Source of the DNA: Myxococcales bacterium
GTDB lineage: Bacteria > Myxococcota > Myxococcia > Myxococcales > Myxococcaceae
Length of the DNA stretch: 44,302 nucleotides
Reading direction: 5' to 3'
NCBI GenBank assembly: GCA_020846875.1
Contig: JADLDB010000078.1
Location: 1 to 44,302 of the forward strand
The position numbers and the translations under genes were made by a program. How positions within the stretch are numbered: position 1 is the first letter of the stretch; every line of letters begins with the position of its first letter. The notes below the pieces were generated by a model. The model saw nothing but the letters and a program-made list of their open reading frames with translations, had not been told where the DNA came from and searched no databases. Shown piece by piece: positions 1-8,491 of the stretch.

Positions 1-1065
1 GATCGATCCGGCTCGATGGAAGCGCCGATCGACGCCGCCCATCCGGCCTGCGCGCCCGGCTGCGGCTCGGGGAATCCGTGTGCGGCGGGCTGCCCCACGC
101 GGATCAGCGAGCTCAAGCTGGCGCTGGACAGGCTGCTGACGGGGCCGAAGCAGGCCAGCGCCCGCTGGAGCCTCACCACCTTCCCCGGCGATCTCTCCTG
201 CGCCGGGCCAGCGGGCGTCGACTCGCTCTTCTCCGGCTCCGCGCTCGACGATCCGTCGGAACTGCGCGGGGCGGCCAGCCAGGTGAACGCTCGCATCCAG
301 GCGCTCGTGCCCGGCGGAGGAACGCCGACCGGCCAGGCGCTCTCCTTCGTGGGCAACCTCTCGGCGCTGGGCGATCCCACCCGCCGCGACGTGGTGCTGC
401 TGCTCACCGACGGGCTGCCCAATTGCAACGCGTCCAACGTCAACCAGGTGTGCACCTGCGACGGGGCGAGCTGCGGAGGCTGTGCTCCGACGGCCCCGGT
501 GTGCGCAGCGCAGCAGGCCCGGTGCCGGTGCACGCTGGGGAGCTGCGCCGGCGTCCGCTGCAGCGAGGGGTGCCTGGACGACTCGGCGGCGGTCGCGGCG
601 GTGCAGGCCAATGCGGCCCGGGGGATCCAGACGATCGTCGTCGGCTTCGGATCGGATCTCGTGGGCGGAGACGCGCCCGCGGTGCTCGAAGCGATGGCGC
701 GCGCCGGCGGGCACCTCAGGGACTGCGCGTCGGACGCCGACTGCGGGCCGCTGAATTCGTGCGGGCCGACGGGGGCGTGCGTGCGGCAGTACTACAGCGC
801 CTCGGACTCGGCCGGGCTGGAGGGCATCTTCGACGAGATCGTCCCGGACCCTGCCCGGCTGTGCCGCTTCACCGTCTCGCCGCAGCCGGCGCGCACCGAG
901 CTGCTGGTGGTGAAGATCGACGACGTGCGCGTGTACCCCGGCCCGGACACGTTCAGCTACGCCGCCGGCCTCATCACCTTCACCGGTGCGCTGTGCCACC
1001 GCTTCCTCAGCTCGTCGCCGCAGCAACCGGTGAATCTCGCCGTGGCGGTCGTCGAGGCCCTGTAG
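1..1065 (+). CDS. von Willebrand factor A domain protein, 5'-truncated by window edge
   Basis: The frame is open from base 1 and begins inside the MIDAS metal-binding motif (DRSGSM, DxSxS type), so the start codon and any signal peptide lie outside the window. The remaining ~354 residues form a vWA fold: the DxSxS loop, a GGGTPTGQAL segment with the MIDAS threonine, and a VVLLLTDGLPNC strand with the third MIDAS aspartate. Dense cysteine clusters after the third motif suggest a disulfide-rich extracytoplasmic protein. It is a clear paralogue of the next gene, sharing segment order, Cys spacing and a VVE-type C-terminus. vWA proteins usually mediate protein-protein or metal-dependent adhesion; the ligand is unknown. 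Family confidence is high, role unknown. Confidence 0.9.
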   Translation, partial: DRSGSMEAPIDAAHPACAPGCGSGNPCAAGCPTRISELKLALDRLLTGPKQASARWSLTTFPGDLSCAGPAGVDSLFSGSALDDPSELRGAASQVNARIQALVPGGGTPTGQALSFVGNLSALGDPTRRDVVLLLTDGLPNCNASNVNQVCTCDGASCGGCAPTAPVCAAQQARCRCTLGSCAGVRCSEGCLDDSAAVAAVQANAARGIQTIVVGFGSDLVGGDAPAVLEAMARAGGHLRDCASDADCGPLNSCGPTGACVRQYYSASDSAGLEGIFDEIVPDPARLCRFTVSPQPARTELLVVKIDDVRVYPGPDTFSYAAGLITFTGALCHRFLSSSPQQPVNLAVAVVEAL

Positions 1066-1235
1066 GCGGCTTTACAGCGCCTACACCTGACGACATCGCG
1101 CAGTGGAGCGTCCGCGCCCAATTGAGATTGGCGTGCGCCTGGCGGATCCTGCGAGGTGCCGGCGCGCAGGGGAGCGCGAAGGCCGCGAGCATCGTCGCCT
1201 TCCCGCGTGACGTCGCCATGCTAGGGTCCAACGCC

Positions 1236-2468
1236 ATGATTCGAGCCGCAATCGCCGCCGTCGCCGTCGTCCTCGCCGCCGGGTGCATGACGTACGACTT
1301 CGAGCCCGTGGTGCCGCTGGCGGTCGCGCAGACGACCCAGACCAAGACGGTGATCGCCAAGTTCTTGAAGCCCAACGTGATGCTCCTGGTGGACAAGTCG
1401 GGCTCGATGGAGGCGCCGATCAACCCCAGCAACTCGAACTGTCCGCCCGGCTGCGGGCCCGGCTCGCCCTGCCCCGGCAACTGCCCCACCCGCATCAGCG
1501 ATCTGCGCAGCGCGATGTCCACCTTCCTCGCGCAGTCGGCCACCGACGCGCGAATGGGCCTGGTCTTCTACCCGGCGACTGCGGGGTGCGCTCCGGCGTC
1601 GACGGTCGAAGTGGCGCTGCCTCCTCCGACGGTGGGAGACGACGGCACCGACGCCGCGCTCTCGGCCAACGCGATGCAGATCAACAGCCGCATCCAGGCC
1701 GTCACGCCCGTCGGCGGCACCCCCACCGCGGCGTCCATGAGCTTCGTTGGCTCCGTCCCTGGCCTGCGCGACAGCGCCGACAACCGGGACGACTACATCC
1801 TCCTGCTCACCGACGGCCTGCCCAACTGCAACGAGGGCAACCCCAATCAGGTCTGCACCTGCGACCCGGGCCTGTGCGGCAGTTGCGGCGGCGGCGTCTG
1901 CCAGGCCCAACTGGATCGCTGCAAGTGCACCTCGCCCAGTTGTACGTCGCTGTGCAAGATCGGCTGTCTCGATCAGGACGCCTCGGTGGCTGCCACCACC
2001 ACCAACAAGCTGAGCACCATCAAGACCATCGTGGTGGGCTTCGGCGCGGACGTGTCGGGCGGCACCGCCGGCGAGGTGCTCAACGCCATGGCCGAGGCGG
2101 GCAACTTCCCCCGCAAGTGCCCCAACGGCACCAACGCCGAGTGCGGCACCAACAACACCTGCCTCCCCTCCGGCCTGTGCGAGAAGAAGTACTACCAGGC
2201 CACCGACGCCACCGAGCTGAGCACCGCCCTGCGCGACATCTTCAACAACATCAAGGGCGACGAGTGCGAGTTCCAGCTCCAGGCCCCGCCGTCGCGCCCC
2301 GAGCTGATGGCGGTGATCATCAACGGGAAGAACGTCACCACCGGCTCCAACACCTGGACCTACAACGCCGGGGTGGTCAGCTTCGTGGGGCAACTGTGCG
2401 ACGACATCAAGGCGTCGGACACCAACAACCCGGTCACCATCGAGATCCGCGTCGTCGAGACCTTCTAG
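1236..2468 (+). CDS. von Willebrand factor A domain lipoprotein
   Basis: This is a 410-residue protein. The frame is open much further upstream, but the ATG at 1236 is chosen because it gives a lipoprotein signal (MIRAAIAAVAVVLAAGC, lipobox Cys at residue 17). The vWA domain follows with an intact MIDAS: VDKSGSM, then GGTPTAASM and LLLTDGLPNC. A Cys-rich insert (CTCDPGLCGSCGG and following) lies between the strands, as in the upstream paralogue 170 bases away, so the pair is a tandem duplication. It is probably anchored in the outer or inner membrane and faces the periplasm or surface. Its stop codon overlaps the stop of the convergent DsrE-like gene. Ligand and function cannot be read from sequence. 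Confidence 0.9.
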   Translation: MIRAAIAAVAVVLAAGCMTYDFEPVVPLAVAQTTQTKTVIAKFLKPNVMLLVDKSGSMEAPINPSNSNCPPGCGPGSPCPGNCPTRISDLRSAMSTFLAQSATDARMGLVFYPATAGCAPASTVEVALPPPTVGDDGTDAALSANAMQINSRIQAVTPVGGTPTAASMSFVGSVPGLRDSADNRDDYILLLTDGLPNCNEGNPNQVCTCDPGLCGSCGGGVCQAQLDRCKCTSPSCTSLCKIGCLDQDASVAATTTNKLSTIKTIVVGFGADVSGGTAGEVLNAMAEAGNFPRKCPNGTNAECGTNNTCLPSGLCEKKYYQATDATELSTALRDIFNNIKGDECEFQLQAPPSRPELMAVIINGKNVTTGSNTWTYNAGVVSFVGQLCDDIKASDTNNPVTIEIRVVETF

Positions 2469-2863
2469 AGCGAGACGGTCCGCGCGCCCTCGGTCAGCTT
2501 CCAGATCTGCGGCAGGCCCAGCACCTCGTCGAGGATCTTCTTCGCCTCCAGCTCGGCCGGCACCAGCCCGCACAGCTTCACCGTGGTGTCGCAGGCCACC
2601 AGCCTGGCGCCCATCGCCCGCGCGTCTTGCAGCATGCGGACGGGTTGCGGTGCGCCCAGCCCTTCGGCGCGGGTCACTTCGATGCGCTCGCGATCGGTGA
2701 GCGCCTTGCCGAAGGCACCCTTGGCCAGCGCGCGCAGGGCGTCGAAGGCGAAGACGAAGACGACTTCTTCGCCCATGGCGGTGGCGGTGATCCCCAGGCT
2801 GGTCGCCTGCCAGGCCGCTTCGTAGCTGCCGTGGGAGATGAAGAAGACGACTCGCCCGGACAC
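2465..2863 (-). CDS. DsrE/DsrF-like family protein
   Basis: This is a 132-residue protein starting at a GTG. It opens with a short beta strand (VVFFISHGSYEAAWQA) and has the alternating hydrophobic strands and helices of the DsrE/DsrF/YchN fold, including the EEVVFVFAFDALRAL strand-helix and the MGARLVACDTTVKLCGL segment. In DsrE proteins the latter is where the sulfur-relay cysteine sits; Cys residues are present here in ACDTT and KLCG. DsrE-family proteins act in sulfur transfer or as small cytoplasmic trimers or hexamers of unknown role. It stands alone between two plus-strand genes, so there is no sulfur-pathway context. Assignment rests on overall fold pattern rather than on a diagnostic motif. 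Confidence 0.72.
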   Translation of the reverse strand: MSGRVVFFISHGSYEAAWQATSLGITATAMGEEVVFVFAFDALRALAKGAFGKALTDRERIEVTRAEGLGAPQPVRMLQDARAMGARLVACDTTVKLCGLVPAELEAKKILDEVLGLPQIWKLTEGARTVSL

Positions 2864-2977
2864 GCTTGCAACTCTACACAGAAGGCCTACGCGAACACGT
2901 TTTCGCCCGCTCCCCCGGAAGGCTAGACTGCCGGCCTACGCGCGGGACACCAGGCCGATCCCGCTCCCTGCACTCCC

Positions 2978-3538
2978 ATGCCCCACTCCTCCCGAATCGC
3001 CCTGCTGTCCGTCGCGCTCTGTTCCAGCGCGGCCCTGGCCACCGTCGTCATCGCCCAGAGCGTCGAGGATCTGACGCGCGGCTCGCCGCTGGTGGTCCGC
3101 GCCACCGCTCAGCAGTCCATGGCGGCCTTCGACGAAGGCGAGGCGAAGATCTGGACCTGGACCGAGCTCACCGTCACCGAGACGCTCAAAGGCCAGGCTC
3201 CGCGTACGCTGCTGGTGAAGCAGCCCGGCGGCGAGGTGGGCGGCCTGGGCCAGCACGTGGCCGGCGTGGCCCGCTTCCGCCCCGGTGAGGACTGCGTGCT
3301 CTTCCTCGAGCCCTCTGCCGACGAGCGAGGCGTGTTCATCGTGCGCGGCCTGTCCGCCGGCAAGGTGTCCTTGAGCCATCGGCTGGGCAAGGTGCTGGCG
3401 GTGCGGGACTTGAGCGGCCTGTCCTTCGCCCGCGCGGGGAGCCGGGACCCGGTTCGCCCCGTCGACGACGCCGAGGTGCTGGGGACGGCCGACGCCTTCC
3501 TCGCCCGGGTGCGCGCGGCCGCCGGAGGTGGAAGATGA
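2978..3538 (+). CDS. Secreted protein of unknown function, coupled to the downstream matrixin
   Basis: This is a 186-residue protein with an N-terminal signal peptide (basic start, hydrophobic core LLSVALCSSAALA). The mature part reads as a beta-rich domain, with the sequence VEDLTRGSPLVVRATA near the start and later a TLLVKQPGG strand. I do not recognise a named family. The stop TGA overlaps the ATG of the metalloprotease gene by four bases (ATGA), which implies translational coupling. A role connected with the protease, for example as chaperone, inhibitor or partner, is inference only. A TAGACT sequence at 2924-2929 could be a -10 element, but no convincing -35 accompanies it. Confidence 0.8.
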   Translation: MPHSSRIALLSVALCSSAALATVVIAQSVEDLTRGSPLVVRATAQQSMAAFDEGEAKIWTWTELTVTETLKGQAPRTLLVKQPGGEVGGLGQHVAGVARFRPGEDCVLFLEPSADERGVFIVRGLSAGKVSLSHRLGKVLAVRDLSGLSFARAGSRDPVRPVDDAEVLGTADAFLARVRAAAGGGR

Positions 3539-5790
3539 TCCGCCGCGCCCTCACCCTCTCGCTGCTCCTTTGCGCCACGGCGCAGGCCACCCCCAGCGGC
3601 CACCGCTGGTACCTCGACGTCTGTCCCCCCGCGTGCCTCGCCAGCGAGCAGTGCGTGAGCGGCCGCTGCCTGCCCGCCTGGAGGATCGCCGCGTCCATCG
3701 GCAATGGCGGAGGCATGACGCTCAACGGCGGCGTGGTGCCCTACAGCGCCGTCATCACCCGCACCATCGAGTCCTACCGGAACTGGACGCAGAGCCGCGT
3801 CACGTCCTGCGCCACCAGCTGGGACTCCACGCACACCGGCACCTTCAGCTCGCCTGCGGGCACGGCGGCGGTCAACGCCAACGACATGACCAACAACGTG
3901 ATCTGGCTGTCCGGCTCGCAGTGGCGCTACTCGGCGCTCACCCTCGGGCTGACCACCACCACCTACTACACGGCCACCGGGCAGATCATCGACGGCGACA
4001 TGGAGCTGAGCAACAACGTGCTGTGGGCCAACGACGGCCGCGCCAACCACTACGACATGGAGTCGGTGGTGCTGCACGAGGCCGGGCACTTCCTCGGGCT
4101 CGATCACACCGGCTCCGGCGTGGCCGTGATGTACGCCAACGTGCTGGAGGGCGAGGTCAAGCGCGTCCTGCAGAGCCCCGACAACAACGACGTGTGCACG
4201 GTGTACGCGGCCTCGGGCGGCCAGGGAGATCCGTGCTCCACCGCGGCCACCTGCACCATGGGAAGAGTGTGTGAGGGCGCCACCGGCCAGGCGCAGAAGA
4301 TCTGCACCCAGGACTGCACCGGGGCGGGCCAGGCCTGCCCTACCGGCTACACCTGCCAGGCCTCCACCGCGGGCTTCGCCTGCCTGCCGCAGATCGGCGC
4401 GAGCGATCACTGCAAGTTCTGCGCGGGCGGCCCGGACTGCAGCGCCGGCGTGTGCCTGCGCGACAGCGACACCGGCGTCACCTGGTGCTCGTCGACCTGC
4501 ACCGGCAACGCCCAGTGCCCCACTGACAACACCTGCGTGATGACGTCCTCGGGCGGCTACTGCGTGCCCAACACCCAGTGCACCAACCAGTGCACCTCCC
4601 CGTCCAACTGCCCGCTGGGCTACGGCTGCACCGGGGGCATGTGCATTCCCACCGGCAACCCGGGCGATCGCTGCGAGATCTCCGACTTCTGCAAGACGGC
4701 CATGGGCGGGCAGTGCAGCGTGTGCGTGCTCGAGCCCGGCAGCACCACCCTCGCCTTCTGCCGCGCCTGCTGCTCCGGCAACGCCGCCGGAGGCTTCTGC
4801 CAGGGCTGCGCGCTCACCACCTGCACCATGCCGCAGACCTGCGTCCCGCTGACCAACGGCATGGACAGCGTGTGCCTGGCCACCGGGGCGCTCCCCGGCG
4901 CGTGCATGCCGTGCCAGAGCGGCCAGTGCGCCAGCGGCCTGCAGTGCATCTCCGGCCGGTGTCACGGCTACTGCAACCCCGCCAACCCCGGCGCCTGCAG
5001 CGCGTGCTTCGACCTGGGCGGCGGCAACGGCGCCTGCGCCTGCCCGGATGAGATCGTCCAGGAAGGCGAGCCGTGCGGGGTGATCGCCGGCAACCAGATC
5101 GCCGTGTGCAGCTCGGGGCTGGTGTGCATCGGCTCGCCGCAGCCGGTGTGCCGCGCCCAGTGCAACGCGAACGATCCCATGTCCTGCCGCACCGGCCAGG
5201 TGTGCCAGTTGATGGGCACGGTGGCGGTGTGCATGCCCGGGACGGCGGGCGGCAAGTGCGCGCCCTGCACCACCGCCGGCGCCTGCAACGCCGGCCTCTC
5301 CTGCTACCTCGGGCGCTGCTACGAGACGTGCAACGTCAACACCGGGGCCACCTGCACCACCTGCGTGCAGACCGAGGCGGGCGGCCAGGGCGTCTGCGCC
5401 TGCGCCGATCAGATCTCCAACGAGAACGAGCCGTGCGGCAGCCAGCCGGACGTGAAGGGCTGCCAGCCGGGGACGCTGTGCCTCAACGGCGTGTGCCGCG
5501 CGGAGTGCGACCCGGCCTCGCCGATCAACTGTCCCATCAACACCACCTGCAGCCCCCACGCCGGGAAGAACTACTGCGTCGAGCAGTCCTCCACCGGCGG
5601 CGGCAACGGCGGCGGGGGCTCGGGTGGCGGGCCCGTCGGCGGTGGGCGCGGCGGTGGCTCGGGCGCTGGCGGCGGATCCGGCGGCGGAGGCACCGTCACC
5701 ACCCAGGGCTGCGGCTGTGGGGCGGCGGCCTCTCCCCTGATGCTCTGGCCGGTGCTGCTGCTGGCGCTCCGGCGGCGTTGGGAACGCTGA
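3535..5790 (+). CDS. Matrixin-like zinc metalloprotease with Cys-rich repeats and MYXO-CTERM signal
   Basis: This is a 751-residue secreted protease. A signal peptide covers residues 1-18. The metzincin zinc site is HEAGHFLGLDH at about residues 181-191, with catalytic Glu182, and the Met-turn methionine is near residue 199 (VAVMYANV). Residues ~225-685 are a long series of cysteine-rich, EGF/Dickkopf-like modules with regular CxxG and C-x-C spacings. A Gly/Ser-rich linker (~690-725) follows. The C-terminus is a MYXO-CTERM signal: GCGCG, a hydrophobic helix and RRRWER. Such tails are processed and anchored by CPBP-type myxosortases, so this is probably a surface-displayed protease that could act in predation or matrix turnover. 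Substrate is unknown. Confidence 0.92.
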   Translation: MIRRALTLSLLLCATAQATPSGHRWYLDVCPPACLASEQCVSGRCLPAWRIAASIGNGGGMTLNGGVVPYSAVITRTIESYRNWTQSRVTSCATSWDSTHTGTFSSPAGTAAVNANDMTNNVIWLSGSQWRYSALTLGLTTTTYYTATGQIIDGDMELSNNVLWANDGRANHYDMESVVLHEAGHFLGLDHTGSGVAVMYANVLEGEVKRVLQSPDNNDVCTVYAASGGQGDPCSTAATCTMGRVCEGATGQAQKICTQDCTGAGQACPTGYTCQASTAGFACLPQIGASDHCKFCAGGPDCSAGVCLRDSDTGVTWCSSTCTGNAQCPTDNTCVMTSSGGYCVPNTQCTNQCTSPSNCPLGYGCTGGMCIPTGNPGDRCEISDFCKTAMGGQCSVCVLEPGSTTLAFCRACCSGNAAGGFCQGCALTTCTMPQTCVPLTNGMDSVCLATGALPGACMPCQSGQCASGLQCISGRCHGYCNPANPGACSACFDLGGGNGACACPDEIVQEGEPCGVIAGNQIAVCSSGLVCIGSPQPVCRAQCNANDPMSCRTGQVCQLMGTVAVCMPGTAGGKCAPCTTAGACNAGLSCYLGRCYETCNVNTGATCTTCVQTEAGGQGVCACADQISNENEPCGSQPDVKGCQPGTLCLNGVCRAECDPASPINCPINTTCSPHAGKNYCVEQSSTGGGNGGGGSGGGPVGGGRGGGSGAGGGSGGGGTVTTQGCGCGAAASPLMLWPVLLLALRRRWER

Positions 5791-5796
5791 AGCGTC

Positions 5797-6198
5797 GTGC
5801 GCCTCCGCAGCAAGCCGGTGCTGGCGCTGTTGATCTTGCTGGCTACCGCAGCGCCGGGCCGCGCGCGCGCCCAGGCCGCCCCGGATCCCGATCCCTGGTG
5901 GGGCCCGGACAAGGCGCTGCACCTGGGGATCTCCGCCGCCCTCGCCAGCGGGAGCTACGCCGTGACGGCCTTCTTCACCGAGCAGCGGCCCGTGCGCCTG
6001 GCGGTGGGCGCCGGCGTCACCCTGCTGGCCGGCGGCACCAAGGAGCTCATCGATCTCGCGGCCGGAGGCAGCGCCTCCTGGAAGGACTTCACCTGGGACG
6101 TGATCGGCTGCGCCGCCGGGCTGCTCGTCACCTTCCTGCTCGACGTGCTGGTGATCACCCCGCTGACCCGGCCTCCACCGACGCCCGCGCCGGGGTGA
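5797..6198 (+). CDS. Small membrane protein, YfiM/DUF2279-like
   Basis: This is a 133-residue protein starting at a GTG six bases after the protease stop. It has a signal-like N-terminus (LALLILLATAAPGRARA). It carries a DKALHLGISAALASG helix, a central GTKELIDLAAGG segment and a WKDFTWDVIGCAAGLLV helix. The pattern D-K-x-x-H, K-E-x-x-D, D-x-x-x-D-x-x-G resembles YfiM/DUF2279-type periplasmic or membrane proteins. No biochemical function is established for that family. The short spacing suggests cotranscription with the metalloprotease. A proline-rich end (TRPPPTPAPG) closes the protein. The family assignment is tentative. Confidence 0.7.
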   Translation: MRLRSKPVLALLILLATAAPGRARAQAAPDPDPWWGPDKALHLGISAALASGSYAVTAFFTEQRPVRLAVGAGVTLLAGGTKELIDLAAGGSASWKDFTWDVIGCAAGLLVTFLLDVLVITPLTRPPPTPAPG

Positions 6199-6336
6199 AG
6201 GCCCTTTGCCGGCGCGAAGCGGAGGCTGCGCGAGCGGGCTCCAGGCGCCGCGGGCGACCGAGGTCGATCACCTTCGCTGTCTCGATTTCCCGCCTCGGCC
6301 GCATGGCGGCGACGCCGCGCAAAGGCGAAAGTCGAG

Positions 6337-7161
6337 TCAGAGGGGATCGTCTTCCTGCGGCTGCTCGGGCGGCTGGATGCGCCTGGGGCCTCCACCCTCC
6401 TCCGGGCCACCAGAGGGCGCCGGGGGGCGGCGCGCGGGCGGGTTGAGGTCCTTCGCGAGTTGATCGGCCACGCCGAGCAGCGCCTGCTTGAGCCGCGCGG
6501 TGAAGAGGCTCGCGTCCCGGGCCACCTTGAAGGGATCGAGCGGCTCGAGGCCGGCCTTCAGATCGTCCACCTCGAAGTGCCGGTGGTAGATCTCCCCGCC
6601 GTCCAGCCGGAACATGCGCGAGGAGCCGAGCAGGTACACGCCGGCCTTCCCGCCCTCGCTGCGCATGCCGTACTCCTCGACCACCACCTCGATGATCGTG
6701 TCCACCTCGTGGGCGCGGAGGCGCTCGTAGTCGGGCGCGTTGGCGGGGACCTCCTGCACCAGGAAGCTCTCGAGGGAGCGGGCGACCAGCACTGGATCCA
6801 CCACCGAGCTCCAGGGCGGCTCGGACGGCAGGCGCGCCAGCGTCTCGGCCCGCAGCGTGTCGGCCACCTCGAAGCGCGACATGCTGCGGCTCATGTTGAT
6901 CCCCCGCTTGGTGTCCGCCTTGGTGCCGTTGGCGAGCACCACCGCGAGGCGGCGATCGGCTTCCTTGTCGTCGATGCGGCGCGGCGCCAGCTTCGGCCGG
7001 TAGCTCGAGTCCCCGCGGAACACGCTGGACTTTGGGCCGGCCTCGTCGGCGATGCGCGCGAGGAAGGCCACCTGGTGCACGCGATCGAGATCGCCGGCTG
7101 ACAGCGGCTGGTGGGCGCAGCCCGCGCCAAGGAGCAGGAGAGCGGCGGCGAGCGAGCGCAT
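6337..7161 (-). CDS. Putative lipoprotein of unknown function
   Basis: This is a 274-residue protein. The ATG gives a clean lipoprotein signal (MRSLAAALLLLGAGC, Cys15). The mature domain is mixed alpha/beta. It includes a strand-rich segment HEVDTIIEVVVEEYGM and AGVYLLGSSRMFRLDGGEIYH, the sort of pattern seen in periplasmic lipoproteins that report on envelope state, but no named family is recognised. The C-terminal ~35 residues are Pro/Gly/Glu-rich and likely disordered. It is divergent from the metallophosphoesterase-like lipoprotein gene, with about 96 bases between start codons. It is convergent with the YfiM-like gene across a 138-base gap in which I see no convincing terminator. Confidence 0.82.
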   Translation of the reverse strand: MRSLAAALLLLGAGCAHQPLSAGDLDRVHQVAFLARIADEAGPKSSVFRGDSSYRPKLAPRRIDDKEADRRLAVVLANGTKADTKRGINMSRSMSRFEVADTLRAETLARLPSEPPWSSVVDPVLVARSLESFLVQEVPANAPDYERLRAHEVDTIIEVVVEEYGMRSEGGKAGVYLLGSSRMFRLDGGEIYHRHFEVDDLKAGLEPLDPFKVARDASLFTARLKQALLGVADQLAKDLNPPARRPPAPSGGPEEGGGPRRIQPPEQPQEDDPL

Positions 7162-7257
7162 GCCCGGATTCCTAGCCTGAAACGCGCTGGACCGGCGAGT
7201 CCGTTCGCGGTACGAGTCCCGCGCTTTTTCTTCATCGACTGGAGAGGGGATCCACGC

Positions 7258-8424
7258 ATGTTCCGCCTTCGCGCCGCCGTGTTCGGCCTGTCGCTGTCGC
7301 TCGTGCTGTCGGCCTGCCCGGAGAAGAAGGTCGAGCCCCCGCCTCCCCCGCCTGAGAAGGTCGCGGCCAAGCCTCCTCCACCTCCCCCACCTCCCGCGGC
7401 CCAGCCCCGCGCGGACAAGGAGTGCGCCGCCCCCATCGATCCCGGGCCGGTCACCGAGGTGAAGTTCGGCGATCGCACGGCGAAGCTGTCCGGAGCGCGC
7501 CTCACCTTCACGGACAAGGACGCCGACGGCACCCTCGCCCTAGGCGTCCTGGGTCCGGTGAACGAGGACTCGGGCGCGAACATGGTGGCGCTCAAGAAGT
7601 ACGTGAAGTTCTTCGCCGACGAGAAGGTGGACGCGATCGTCGTCAGCGGCGACGTGGGCGAGGTGTCCTCGGGCATCACCCGGGTGCTCAAGGAGCTCGG
7701 CGCCACCAAGCTGCCCATCTACGTGGTGATCGGCAACCGCGAGTGCCGCGGGGAGTACACCGACGGCGTCAACGCGGCGAAGGCCGAGTTCCCCAACGTG
7801 GTGAACCTCAACGAGGTGCGGGTGGTGGAGTACCCCGAGCTGACGCTGGTGAGCCTCCCCGGCCATCACGATCCCAAGTACTTCGGCTGCTCCACGAGCT
7901 GCCAGTACCTGCCCTCCACCGTCGAGGAGGTGGTGCGGGTGGCGAAGGAGGCGAAGACGCCGGTGGCGCTGGTCGCCCACGGGCCGCCGCACGGCTCGGG
8001 CCCGCAGGCGCTGGACTTCGCCGGCGCGAAGGACAACGTGGGCGACGAGGCGATCACCAGGGCGATCACCGACGCGAAGATCGCCTTCGGCTTCCACTCC
8101 AACATCAAGGAGGCAGGGGCCCGCGCGGTGAAGGACCCGGCTGGCACCCAGTTGGTCAGGGAGTCAGAGGCGTCCGACACGCTCTACCTGAACCCCGGCC
8201 CGGCGGACGCCACGGTCGGCTGGGACATGAACGACGGCAGCAAGGCGATGGGCCTCGCCGCGGTCTTCAGGCTCAAGGACGGCAAGGGCTCGTACAAGCT
8301 GCTCCGCCTCAAGCCGATGACCGCCGCGGAGAAGGCCGAGGCCAAGCGCCTCGATCCGCCCGAGGCCCCCGCCCCGGCCCCGACTCCCGCCCCCGGTGGT
8401 GCGCCTCCGGCTCCGGCCCCCTGA
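7258..8424 (+). CDS. Calcineurin-like metallophosphoesterase lipoprotein (degenerate motifs)
   Basis: This is 388 residues from the ATG at 7258, chosen because it follows a GGAGAGGGG ribosome-binding stretch and yields a lipoprotein signal (LSLVLSAC, Cys17). The frame is open upstream but without sense. A proline-rich spacer (about residues 22-50) leads to a phosphoesterase-like core with VVSGDVGE, VIGNREC, SLPGHHDP, VAHGPPHG and GFHSN, matching in order the GDxxD, GNHE, H and GHxH motifs of the family. The first metal motif (DxH) is not evident, GNHE is GNRE and GHxH is altered, so activity is uncertain. The C-terminus is Ala/Pro-rich. The protein is probably periplasmic. Confidence 0.78.
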   Translation: MFRLRAAVFGLSLSLVLSACPEKKVEPPPPPPEKVAAKPPPPPPPPAAQPRADKECAAPIDPGPVTEVKFGDRTAKLSGARLTFTDKDADGTLALGVLGPVNEDSGANMVALKKYVKFFADEKVDAIVVSGDVGEVSSGITRVLKELGATKLPIYVVIGNRECRGEYTDGVNAAKAEFPNVVNLNEVRVVEYPELTLVSLPGHHDPKYFGCSTSCQYLPSTVEEVVRVAKEAKTPVALVAHGPPHGSGPQALDFAGAKDNVGDEAITRAITDAKIAFGFHSNIKEAGARAVKDPAGTQLVRESEASDTLYLNPGPADATVGWDMNDGSKAMGLAAVFRLKDGKGSYKLLRLKPMTAAEKAEAKRLDPPEAPAPAPTPAPGGAPPAPAP

Positions 8425-8491
8425 CCCGCAGGGCAGGCTTCATTTCCCGCGGAAGTTTCCACCCATACCCAACCGCTGGTACGGTGGCCGG

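Noticed and set aside
3109-5922. Minus-strand 937-codon frame opposite the metalloprotease
   Set aside because: It mirrors the Cys-rich coding sequence, lacks domain motifs and has shadow-like Ala/Gly/His composition.
6203-6325. Flanking inverted copies CCTTTGCCGGCG and CGCCGCGCAAAGG as ends of a small mobile element
   Set aside because: The match is imperfect and short, there is no target duplication and the space between holds nothing; chance in GC-rich DNA is likely.
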